A stretch of DNA of 58,236 bases from contig CAYNOO010000006.1 of NCBI GenBank assembly GCA_964398865.1, positions 1 to 58,236 on the forward strand. The letters are read 5' to 3'. Source of the stretch: Phycocordibacter sp964398865. GTDB lineage: Bacteria; Patescibacteriota; Minisyncoccia; Phycocordibacterales; Phycocordibacteraceae. The stretch's first letter is position 1. Every line of letters begins with the position of its first letter. The notes below the pieces were generated by a model, which did no database searches, was not told the DNA's origin, and saw only the letters and a list, made by a program, of their open reading frames with translations. Positions 48,270 through 54,732 of the stretch are shown one piece after another. The translations under genes were made by a program, and so were the position numbers.

Positions 48270-48379
48270 GGTTGGATTCGAACGAGAAGAGGGGGGTCGG
48301 GGAGAGGTATTGTCTCCCCGTGGAGGAAACATTTAAAACCGACGGTTTTGAATCTTGTGAGATTCCAACCCGGCGCACA
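48270..48379 (+). repeat. Inverted and direct copies of the tRNA-Tyr 3' end
   Basis: Inverted: GGTTGGATTCGAAC at 48270-48283, complementary to the T-arm. Direct: ATTCCAACCCGGCGCACA at 48362-48379, preceded by GAATCTTGTGAG, 155 bp past the original and extending to the tRNA 3' end. Confidence 0.8.
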
Positions 48380-48384
48380 TAAAT

Positions 48385-48414
48385 AAAAATTAGCCGCATA
48401 TGCGGCTAATTTTT
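48385..48414. terminator. Terminator after the tRNA-Tyr tail copy
   Basis: AAAAATTAGCCGC ATAT GCGGCTAATTTTT, perfect, bidirectional; it also ends the 47-aa reverse-strand gene. Confidence 0.9.
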
Positions 48415-48431
48415 CGTTATAGTGACGTTTG

Positions 48432-48575
48432 CTAGGCGAGGTCTTCTTCGCAAAGTTTCAAACAGCTCATTTTCGCGGCTCCCGACAAACCCGCACAGTC
48501 TTCTATGCATTTGTCGTAAGCCTCTACTTTAGAGTCTTTCTTGAAACCCCTCGCATCTCTTGACTCATCAAGCAT
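48432..48575 (-). CDS. 47-aa twin-CX3C protein
   Basis: A short reverse-strand ORF in an otherwise empty gap. Acidic/basic helical sequence with two C-x3-C motifs: Cys23/Cys27 (KCIEDC) and Cys38/Cys42 (SCLKLC), spaced by 10 residues. Twin CX3C hairpins are typical of disulfide-stapled helix pairs or metal sites; there is no membrane segment. A bidirectional terminator lies 17 nt past its stop. No family recognised; the upstream promoter is not obvious. Confidence 0.5.
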   Translation of the reverse strand: MLDESRDARGFKKDSKVEAYDKCIEDCAGLSGAAKMSCLKLCEEDLA

Positions 48576-48691
48576 AATTTTTCTCTGTTTATGTTACTAA
48601 ATAAGGAGATACTCCCGCTCCGCAAAGTTTACTCCTCAACGCGAGATAATAGAAATATTGACTTACCCCAAAATAATTATATAATACAAAA

Positions 48692-49450
48692 ATGGGAGAA
48701 AAGCCGTCATTTGAATATGGTCCCCTTGAACGAGGACTGAAAGCAGTCTATAGAAGATTCTTTCCAGTCCCGCGTTCTCCGTGGACTGCAGGACCCGTGG
48801 AGGATATTGCACAGGTTAATTTGGTGCCCCCTGAAAAACTAACCCCGTTCTTTACAGGCTGCATTACCGAACTTCAACGCCTGAAAGGAGACGACGTTGG
48901 TGACTATCTAGAGTTCGGTGTCTTTAATGGCAGCTCAATCGGAAGTCTTTACAAGGCGCGTGAAGCCGTAGGAGTAAAGTCAATGCGCATGTTCGGGTTT
49001 GACGCGTTTGAAGGTTTGGCTCCAGGTTCTGAGAATGAGGATGGTGGGGTTTGGAAAGAGGGTTTCTATTCCTGTTCGTTTGAGGATATGCAGCAAGCCC
49101 TAAGAAAGCGAGATGTTAATCCCGATGAGATTACGTGGGTGAAGGGATGGTATGACGAGACCCTCAATGATGATACGAAAAAGAAACTTAATCTTGAGAA
49201 GCTTGGAATTGTTTTTGTAGACTGCGACACTTATAGCTCGTCAAAGGCAGTTCTTGATTTCGTAGCCCCGCTTATTACTGAGCCAGTTATTATCTGTCTT
49301 GACGATTGGAAACTCAATGACCTTGATATCAAAGGGATGGGTGAGTACAAATCATTCAATGAATTTCTAGATTCTAATCCTCATTTGGTTGCCACTTCTC
49401 TGCAATCTTACAATCGCAAATCAAAGACCTTCTTGGTGCGTCCTCAATAA
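48692..49450 (+). CDS. TylF/macrocin O-methyltransferase-like protein
   Basis: 252 aa class I methyltransferase of the TylF family. GDYLEFGVFNGSSIGSLYKA is the SAM-binding motif, MFGFDAFEGLAP the second acidic loop, the E-G-x-F-x-C-S segment follows, and IVFVDCDTYSSSKAVLDFV plus ICLDDW hold the conserved metal-binding Asp residues of this family. Members methylate sugar hydroxyls in antibiotics or glycans; here a surface polysaccharide substrate is more likely. Perfect TATAAT at 48680-48685, 6 nt before the ATG. Confidence 0.82.
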   Translation: MGEKPSFEYGPLERGLKAVYRRFFPVPRSPWTAGPVEDIAQVNLVPPEKLTPFFTGCITELQRLKGDDVGDYLEFGVFNGSSIGSLYKAREAVGVKSMRMFGFDAFEGLAPGSENEDGGVWKEGFYSCSFEDMQQALRKRDVNPDEITWVKGWYDETLNDDTKKKLNLEKLGIVFVDCDTYSSSKAVLDFVAPLITEPVIICLDDWKLNDLDIKGMGEYKSFNEFLDSNPHLVATSLQSYNRKSKTFLVRPQ

Positions 49451-49480
49451 AGAGGCAATTTTAGATGGTTTTTTTGTTTC

Positions 49481-49636
49481 TCAAAACCCAACACATCCTC
49501 CGCAAGAACAACTCCCTCCTCTTTGTCTGCTGTCTCCCTGCATACAGCGGCATCGCGAAGCATCACACAGGTGGTTGCAACGACCGCATGCCTTTTCTGG
49601 AGTGTGTATGGTAAGTTCGTGTCCCCGTTCGTTCAT
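49481..49636 (-). CDS. 51-aa Cys-rich metallothionein-like protein
   Basis: Reverse-strand ORF in the gap between the methyltransferase and L33. Eight cysteines in 51 residues at positions 17, 20, 24, 29, 31, 43, 45 and 48 (ACGRCNHLCDASRCRC; SCSCGGC), plus His6, His11 and His22. C-x2-C, C-x-C and C-x-C-x2-C spacing suggests a metal-thiolate cluster as in metallothioneins. Support: TTGACA - 17 nt - TAAGTT ends 6 nt before the ATG, the geometry used by other genes here. I cannot match it to a named metallothionein family; a chance ORF is not excluded. Confidence 0.55.
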   Translation of the reverse strand: MNERGHELTIHTPEKACGRCNHLCDASRCRCMQGDSRQRGGSCSCGGCVGF

Positions 49637-49642
49637 CAAGCA

Positions 49643-49671
49643 AACTTAAAGCTAATCTCTAGCGCTGTCAA
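49643..49671 (-). promoter_or_regulatory. Promoter of the Cys-rich protein
   Basis: Reverse strand TTGACA (49666-49671), 17-nt spacer, TAAGTT (49643-49648), start codon 6 nt on. -35 is perfect; -10 matches 3 of 6. Confidence 0.45.
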
Positions 49672-49745
49672 ACTAAGATAAGGTATAAGGAATTTTAAAA
49701 GACCCGCGTTTGCAGGCTCTTATTTCATGGGGTATAGTACTCGGC

Positions 49746-49904
49746 ATGTCTCAAGACAATCTCATCAAGATGAAATCCTCGGCTTCGGGGCACGTTATTT
49801 GGACCACCAAGAACAAGAAGAAGCTCGCCAACGTCAAGATGGCGCTCAAGAAATATGACCCAGTGGTGCGCAAACGCGTGACGTTCAAAGAAGCGAAGAA
49901 ATAG
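49746..49904 (+). CDS. rpmG: Ribosomal protein bL33
   Basis: 52 aa from the ATG at 49746: MSQDNLIKMKSSASGHVIWT then TKNKKKLANVKMALKKYDP. The S-x-x-S-G-H-x-Y/W-x-T-x-K-N and K-L-x-x-x-K-Y-D-P blocks are diagnostic of L33. It lacks the Cys pairs, i.e. the zinc-free (C-minus) type. TATAGT at 49733-49738, 7 nt before the ATG. Confidence 0.92.
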   Translation: MSQDNLIKMKSSASGHVIWTTKNKKKLANVKMALKKYDPVVRKRVTFKEAKK

Positions 49905-49973
49905 AGACGAGGTATCTCGGTGCTTCAAAGGGAAATACTTTTTCCCTTTTTTCATTTATACTGTGCATCTCAA

Positions 49974-50044
49974 GGGCCTATAGTTCAATGGTAGAATTAC
50001 GGTCTCCAAAACCGTCGATCAAGGTTCGAATCCTTGTGGGCCCG
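49974..50044 (+). tRNA. tRNA-Trp (anticodon CCA)
   Basis: 71 nt: acceptor GGGCCTA/TGGGCCC, discriminator G, anticodon loop CTCCAAA giving CCA, T-loop TTCGAAT. No CCA tail. No tail copy downstream; a GTCCGACGTAGCC/GTCGGACTACGGC palindrome follows at about 50051-50105. Confidence 0.95.
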
Positions 50045-50133
50045 CTTTCGTCCGACGTAGCCTTGGCGAAGTCGGAACTTGCCTCGTCTAGTCGGACTAC
50101 GGCGGGTGAAACCCGCTAAAGCCGAAGACGAAT

Positions 50134-50370
50134 ATGTATTACGTTTATATTCTAAGGTGTGCAGATCAGAAGCCGTATACTGGCTGCACAGAAAATATTG
50201 AGAAACGTCTAGAACGTCATTTGAAAGGCTATGTACCCGCAACGAAAGAGCGTCGCCCCATTGAGCTAACACAGTACGTGGCGTTTCAAGATAAATACAA
50301 AGCATTTGAATTTGAAAAATATCTCAAATCAGGCTCCGGGAGAGCTTTTCTAAAGAGACATTTTTCTTGA
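50134..50370 (+). CDS. GIY-YIG nuclease-family protein (YhbQ/UPF0213-like)
   Basis: 78 aa single GIY-YIG domain. The hallmark reads YYVYILRCADQKPYTGCTEN, where Y-V-Y and Y-T-G correspond to GIY and YIG; then the conserved Arg helix (IEKRLERHLKG) and the Glu-bearing helix (KAFEFEKYLKSGSGRAFLK). Catalytic-type residues (Tyr, Arg, Glu) are present. Standalone members are common and proposed to act on DNA repair intermediates. Preceded by tRNA-Trp and a palindrome. Confidence 0.88.
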   Translation: MYYVYILRCADQKPYTGCTENIEKRLERHLKGYVPATKERRPIELTQYVAFQDKYKAFEFEKYLKSGSGRAFLKRHFS

Positions 50371-50415
50371 GCGACCGTAGGTTTCGAGTCGCAGCAGCGA
50401 CGAGAGGCGAATCCT

Positions 50416-50958
50416 TTATATTTTCACCCCCACTCCGAAACGCCTGCTCATAAGTTTTTTAAGCGCGATTACTGTGTAGGGGAGTTGGCATACCGCTAAA
50501 AGAATTGCTGTGTAGATGATGTCTCCAGCCAGCATATTGCGGAGGAAGGGTAGTCCGAGCTCGTATGCATATAAAAGCCCACTGACACTTTTTGCATACC
50601 AGGGTGAGAAAACCCAGACCGCAAAGTTGGTAACTAAGAAAAATAGCAGAGCGGAGGCTATAAGCATAAAGCCTGTAGGCGCTATTTTTCGGTATCTTTT
50701 TGTCATCATGTTCATCACCCCGATGAGCGCAAAAGAGATGTAGACGTTCAAGAGAATTTTCCAATCATAGAGACCAATTACTAAGTCTGAAAGCAGCATT
50801 GCCGCGATTGGTACGCTAATCGCCCACGCTTTCCCGACATATCTGCCAGCAGCAACGCTTATTGCAGTTATTGGTGTCGCGTTCGGCATGTGCGGCAGGA
50901 GGCGCCCCGCTATCCCTATCCCAATGAGGCTGACAATCGCAAGAAGTTTTTTTAGCAT
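50416..50958 (-). CDS. ECF-S-component-like membrane protein (DUF6580-like), putative cobalamin uptake
   Basis: 180 aa with about six membrane helices. GRLLPHMPNATPITAISVAA then GRYVGKAWAISVPIAAMLLS match the layout of small substrate-binding S components of ECF transporters (A-I-x-x-A-G motifs, conserved N-x-T-P). Substrate is inferred, not seen: it is the last gene of an operon with a DUF4430 protein, a cobalamin adenosyltransferase and B12-dependent ribonucleotide reductase. The ECF ATPases and T component are not in the window; solitary S-like transporters such as BtuM exist. 15 bp after the DUF4430 gene. Confidence 0.7.
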   Translation of the reverse strand: MLKKLLAIVSLIGIGIAGRLLPHMPNATPITAISVAAGRYVGKAWAISVPIAAMLLSDLVIGLYDWKILLNVYISFALIGVMNMMTKRYRKIAPTGFMLIASALLFFLVTNFAVWVFSPWYAKSVSGLLYAYELGLPFLRNMLAGDIIYTAILLAVCQLPYTVIALKKLMSRRFGVGVKI

Positions 50959-50973
50959 AATTAGATTCTAGTT

Positions 50974-51399
50974 CTAGTCTTCCGAGCTCGCGAAGAACCA
51001 TTCAACAGTGTCGCCGTCTTTTAGCTGGTACGCATCAGCGCCGATTTGCGGCATCACTCCGTTCACTTTGTATTGCCAGTACTTATTCTCAACCCCGTTC
51101 TTGTAGTCGCCCATACCGTCCACCAAGGTTCCCAATCCCGAGTATTCTTTCGTAGAGACCTTCAGGTCAGGATTTTTCACGTTGAGTTTTTGGAGTACCC
51201 CTAAGACGGTGTCTCCCTCGAGAACGGCAACCTGCTCGTTGGTATATACGCCAACAATCGATAGGGATATCGTTTTGGCTTTACTTTCAGAAAGAGAGAC
51301 AGGGGTGCTGGTCGTTTTATTTGTAAAGAAAGAAATTCCGCCGATGAGCGCCGCAGCGCAGATGATGAGGAGGGCGAGCTTAAAATAATTCTTTTTCAT
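50974..51399 (-). CDS. DUF4430 (transcobalamin C-terminal-like) membrane-anchored protein
   Basis: 141 aa. N-terminal membrane anchor or uncleaved signal (LALLIICAAALIGGISFFT), no clear lipobox. The exposed part is a beta-grasp-like DUF4430 domain: L-x-G-D-T-V-L-G-V-L-Q-K, GLGTLVDGMGDYKNGVENKY, and the closing W-x-Y-K-V-N-G (YWQYKVNGVMPQIGADAYQL) with KDGDTVEWFF. The same fold forms the C-terminal domain of transcobalamin and intrinsic factor, which covers bound B12. The operon strongly suggests cobalamin capture outside the membrane. 27 bp after the adenosyltransferase. Confidence 0.82.
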   Translation of the reverse strand: MKKNYFKLALLIICAAALIGGISFFTNKTTSTPVSLSESKAKTISLSIVGVYTNEQVAVLEGDTVLGVLQKLNVKNPDLKVSTKEYSGLGTLVDGMGDYKNGVENKYWQYKVNGVMPQIGADAYQLKDGDTVEWFFASSED

Positions 51400-51426
51400 A
51401 GCTGTGACTGGTAAATCTTTTATTAA

Positions 51427-51957
51427 TTAATACGAAGGTGAGGATTCCTTGGCGTGTGCCTCTGCCGCAGCATACCGCGCCAGAGCATACAGAAAACTCG
51501 AAAGGCGATTGAGATATGCGATGGATGTGCCTGAAATGATGTGGTTAGTGCGCACACTGATGACTGCGCGCTCGGTTCTCCGCGACACTGCACGAGCGTA
51601 ATCCAATAGTCCTGAAAGCTCTGTAGCACCCGGAACGACGAACGCATGAGGATTCTCGATTAACTTTTCAATTGAGTTAACGGCATTTTCAAGCATGTCT
51701 ACGTGCTCTTGAGGAAGAATTTTTTCCGCTCCAGCAAGTTCCGCTTGGATGATGAAGAGTGATTCTTGGGATTTTTGTACGGCATCATGTAATTGAAAAA
51801 GACTGTACGAGACTAATCGTGCTCGGCAGACCCCCAAGAGGGAATTGAGTTCATCAAGTGCTCCGAGCGCGTCGTATATAGGACTGTTCTTAGGCAGCCG
51901 ACCTTTTGTACCGAAGAGTCCTGAGGTACCGTCATCTCCTTTTCTGGTGTAGAGCAT
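51427..51957 (-). CDS. Cob(I)alamin adenosyltransferase (PduO/MMAB type)
   Basis: 176 aa. MLYTRKGDDGTSGLFGTKGR is the family's ATP-binding N-terminus (T-R-x-G-D-x-G-x-T/S), DALGALDELNSLLGVCRARL the second motif, and SRRTERAVIS the conserved R-x-x-E-R helix; all key residues present. Makes adenosylcobalamin from ATP and reduced cobalamin. It starts 2 nt after the nrdJ stop, so the two are tightly coupled, giving the reductase its cofactor locally. Confidence 0.93.
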   Translation of the reverse strand: MLYTRKGDDGTSGLFGTKGRLPKNSPIYDALGALDELNSLLGVCRARLVSYSLFQLHDAVQKSQESLFIIQAELAGAEKILPQEHVDMLENAVNSIEKLIENPHAFVVPGATELSGLLDYARAVSRRTERAVISVRTNHIISGTSIAYLNRLSSFLYALARYAAAEAHAKESSPSY

Positions 51958-51959
51958 GG

Positions 51960-54284
51960 TTACGCCGATACCTGCATTTCTGCGGGAATAATCATGTCAA
52001 TTTCACAGATATTCCCGACGCATGCGAGCTCTTTTTTCTGCTCGGTCTCATCGGTATGTTCGTAGGTGACCAGTTTTGAATAATCTATCCTAGGGAAATT
52101 CGCTGCCATTTCCTCGTACCTTTCGCGGGTTATTGCCTCGTAGGGGGCGAGCTGGTAGACGTGGTCGAAGCGCGGTAGGAAGGAAAGACCGCCAATGATG
52201 TCCCAGTTTTTCTGTATCCAATCAACCACACCTATCCATTCGTCTTCGCCAACTGAAATCGTTGCTGATGGGTTGTGTTCCGTATAGTTAAGTTTCACCA
52301 GCTTCCAGTATTCGAGCTGTTCGAGGGCTGAAAAATCGTCTTTGAATTTCGCGCTTTCAGGCGACTTGACCGGGAATTCAAGCACATACGTGGTAGCGGT
52401 CTCTGCATTCTGCCCAACTTCAGGATAATAGGGGACGCCTTGATCCTTGAGCATCTTAAAGAGGGAGTCGGTCGCGGAAATGCGCACGCGCCGTATGTAA
52501 TAGGGTGCGTGGCGCGGATGGATGCCCGATGAACAGTTGAAAGTCTGAGAAACCGTTCCCGAAGGCTTTACCGCGGTTACTGAGAGGGATGCTTTCACGC
52601 CGAACCGTTTTGCGTATGCGGCGTTTGCTTTCACAGCGATGTCGCGCATCGCACGTAAGGTTTCGGGTAGACGGACGATATCGCTGTCCCACTGACCGGT
52701 AATCGAAACGCCGAGCAGACGCTCCTCTTCGCAGTGTTTCGTCCACTCCTTCGAGATGTAGTTAAAGCTTGCGAGGGCTGATCGGCAGGTACCGATGAGC
52801 GCAGCGAGGCGGGCCTCTCGCACCAGAGTCCCGTGCGTAGCGTCCGCCCCCGCGAGGAGCTCGGAGAGGTTGCAGAATTCTTTTGATTGCAGAATGATCT
52901 CGCCACACGGGTTCGTCCCGATTGAGCCCTGGACAGTGCCGTCCGACGCTATGAAACCGACTTTCTTGAAATAGGACTTTCGGCGTTTCGGCATGGTATT
53001 GCCTAAGGCGCCGCGGTTGAATATACCGCGCTCGCCGGATCCGCTTTTCATAAGTGCCACCCACTCTTCCATCAATGCCGCGTTTGAGGGCTTTGTTTCA
53101 TATACGGCGGAATTGTTGGCGACTGAACGATATGGTTCGGTAAGGAAAAATTGTCCTTTCTTGGCATCGCGCAGATCTGTGTCGTCAAGATCAGAAAGGC
53201 TGATCATGGCGGTGCGTCGCACGCCGCCGGATACAACGCATTCGCCAATCTTGCAGATGATGTCGTGCGCGTCAATTGGGCGCAAGCGTCGTCCCTGCCG
53301 GCGCAGGATCTTCTCGCGTGCGAACGCAAGGAGTGAGCGCAGAGGCTCCGGTCCGGAGGCTTTGCCGCCCATAGTTTTAAGCCGGGCACCAGCCGGGCGG
53401 ATCATTCCATAATCAAATTCGATATCGTTTCCGTTGTACCAGGCTTTAAGTCCCAAAGTCAGCGCATCACACCAGCCTTCTTTTGAGTCGAGGACGGTGT
53501 GTACAGGTAGAGTGGTGCCGGTCTGTTTCTGTATTTGCGGGAGTTGTTCTATGTTCTGGCTCTCGACAGTAAAACCGACGCCACATCCCTGCATCGAAAG
53601 GTACATGATTTCCGCGAAGTCCTTGAGTGATGACGGTGCCGTGAACGTGCAATTGTATGCGCAGGTGTTGCAGCGACGCGCTGGCTCTCCTGCAAACTGC
53701 ATGAGACGCATCGAGGGCATTACTTCCTGCCTGAGTATGGCGGTTCGCACTTCCGCGTATTCTTCGTCGCCGAGCTTCGTGCCTAAGTTTTCTTTCATGA
53801 ATGCCACGTACCGGTCAACCGTTTCAATCCATGTCTCGCGGCGGTTCTCCGCCTCAATCCAGCGCGCATATGTTCGGAGGTACACGAACTCTCCAAGGGG
53901 ATTATCCTTAAAGTATTTTTTACTCTCCTCGGTGAGTGCGCGCACATGTTCGGGCACGTCGCCTCTCGACTCGCGCACCTTTGCACGCTCTGCTCGGTAG
54001 AGGATATACGCTTTCGCGGTTGCAGGGAATTTCTGCAGCATCAATTCCTCCTCGACCTCGTCTTGCACCTGCTCGACTCTGGGTGGGAATACTGCAGCTT
54101 CTGCTTTGTACAATTTTTTCTCTACGGCTTCCGCGATTAAGAGAGGCGCACCTTCCCGAAACTCCAGAGTGGCTTTCATCGCGCGTTCTACCGCCATTTC
54201 TATTTTCTTCCTGTCGAATGGCACGCGGGTGCCGTTCCGCTTTACGATTGTCCTAATGGATACTGTGGATGAATTCTGTGACAT
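51960..54284 (-). CDS. nrdJ: Adenosylcobalamin-dependent ribonucleotide reductase (class II)
   Basis: 774 aa. N-terminal ATP-cone (VKRNGTRVPFDRKKIEMAVE) for allosteric control, then the ten-stranded reductase barrel: MPSMRLMQFAGEPARRCNTC, MQGCGVGFTVES, and the radical Cys motif TNPCGEIILQS followed by FCNLSE. The C-terminus has a C-x4-C pair (LACVGNICEID) suited to re-reduction by thioredoxin. Resembles the monomeric RTPR-like class II group, which needs no NrdB or oxygen. First gene of a four-gene operon for B12 use. Divergent from arsR with a short gap. Confidence 0.93.
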   Translation of the reverse strand: MSQNSSTVSIRTIVKRNGTRVPFDRKKIEMAVERAMKATLEFREGAPLLIAEAVEKKLYKAEAAVFPPRVEQVQDEVEEELMLQKFPATAKAYILYRAERAKVRESRGDVPEHVRALTEESKKYFKDNPLGEFVYLRTYARWIEAENRRETWIETVDRYVAFMKENLGTKLGDEEYAEVRTAILRQEVMPSMRLMQFAGEPARRCNTCAYNCTFTAPSSLKDFAEIMYLSMQGCGVGFTVESQNIEQLPQIQKQTGTTLPVHTVLDSKEGWCDALTLGLKAWYNGNDIEFDYGMIRPAGARLKTMGGKASGPEPLRSLLAFAREKILRRQGRRLRPIDAHDIICKIGECVVSGGVRRTAMISLSDLDDTDLRDAKKGQFFLTEPYRSVANNSAVYETKPSNAALMEEWVALMKSGSGERGIFNRGALGNTMPKRRKSYFKKVGFIASDGTVQGSIGTNPCGEIILQSKEFCNLSELLAGADATHGTLVREARLAALIGTCRSALASFNYISKEWTKHCEEERLLGVSITGQWDSDIVRLPETLRAMRDIAVKANAAYAKRFGVKASLSVTAVKPSGTVSQTFNCSSGIHPRHAPYYIRRVRISATDSLFKMLKDQGVPYYPEVGQNAETATTYVLEFPVKSPESAKFKDDFSALEQLEYWKLVKLNYTEHNPSATISVGEDEWIGVVDWIQKNWDIIGGLSFLPRFDHVYQLAPYEAITRERYEEMAANFPRIDYSKLVTYEHTDETEQKKELACVGNICEIDMIIPAEMQVSA

Positions 54285-54343
54285 AGGGGTGGGGAGTGAT
54301 ATATTGATAAGGGTCTATGAATTTAACACATCGATAGTTATCT

Positions 54344-54724
54344 ATGAGTTTAAAAACAAAAAAGCTGGGGAAAAGTTCAGCGAAGAAAACAAAAACGGCT
54401 TCCCGTAAAGCCGACAAGAGCTATAAAAGACCCGCGTGGGTCAAGAGCGGCGAAGAGGAACTCTGCCCGGATTGTTTTAAGGTCGTCGGTGACAGGAGCC
54501 GATATGNNNNNNNNNNCTTGGTGTGTATGCTTGGCAAGGCGAAAGAAGGTATGACGGTGAGCGAGCTAACGAGCCACATGCATCTGCGTCAGCCGACCGT
54601 GACGCATCATCTGAATGTGCTCCGCTCTGTGGATGCCGTCGAAAGTGAGGCTCGCGGGCGGGAGCGTGTGTATACCTTGAATCGGAGTGCACACTGTTTT
54701 GAAGATTGCCAGATTCCGTACTAA
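54344..54724 (+). CDS. ArsR-family winged-helix regulator (interrupted by an assembly gap)
   Basis: About 126 codons with 10 N at 54507-54516. Basic N-terminal tail (KTKKLGKSSAKKTKTASRKA), then EELCPDCFKVVGDRSRY at the first HTH helix, EGMTVSELTSHMHLRQPTVT then HHLNVLRSVDAVESE for the recognition helix and wing, and HCFEDC at the end. C-P-D-C and H-C-F-E-D-C form a possible metal site. The gap sits in helix 2; frame is kept only if its true length is right. It overlaps the nirK upstream region by 18 nt in the long ORF and probably controls nirK or itself. Confidence 0.8.
   Translation: MSLKTKKLGKSSAKKTKTASRKADKSYKRPAWVKSGEEELCPDCFKVVGDRSRYXXXXLVCMLGKAKEGMTVSELTSHMHLRQPTVTHHLNVLRSVDAVESEARGRERVYTLNRSAHCFEDCQIPY
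54507..54516. other. Assembly gap (10 N)
   Basis: Ten unknown bases inside the ArsR gene; a scaffold join of unknown true length. Comparison with ArsR relatives suggests fewer residues than the four implied may be missing. Confidence 0.95.
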
Positions 54725-54732
54725 CAGCTTGT

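Noticed and set aside
49389..49649. 86-aa + strand ORF overlapping the TylF gene end
   Set aside because: Overlaps a real gene's end, Pro/Ser/Cys-rich with no domain; the reverse strand over the same DNA has a better-supported Cys-rich ORF with a promoter.
51960..54284. Intein or frameshift in nrdJ because of its length
   Set aside because: The ORF is continuous; the ATP-cone, NPCGEI and C-terminal Cys pair are in normal order without an inserted splicing domain.
54300..54340. NrdR box before nrdJ
   Set aside because: GTGATATATTGAT is only loosely similar and the expected second box at the usual spacing is missing.
54285..54343. Cobalamin riboswitch before nrdJ
   Set aside because: The intergenic space is only about 59 bp, too short for the ~200-nt element; no B12-box-like core was seen.
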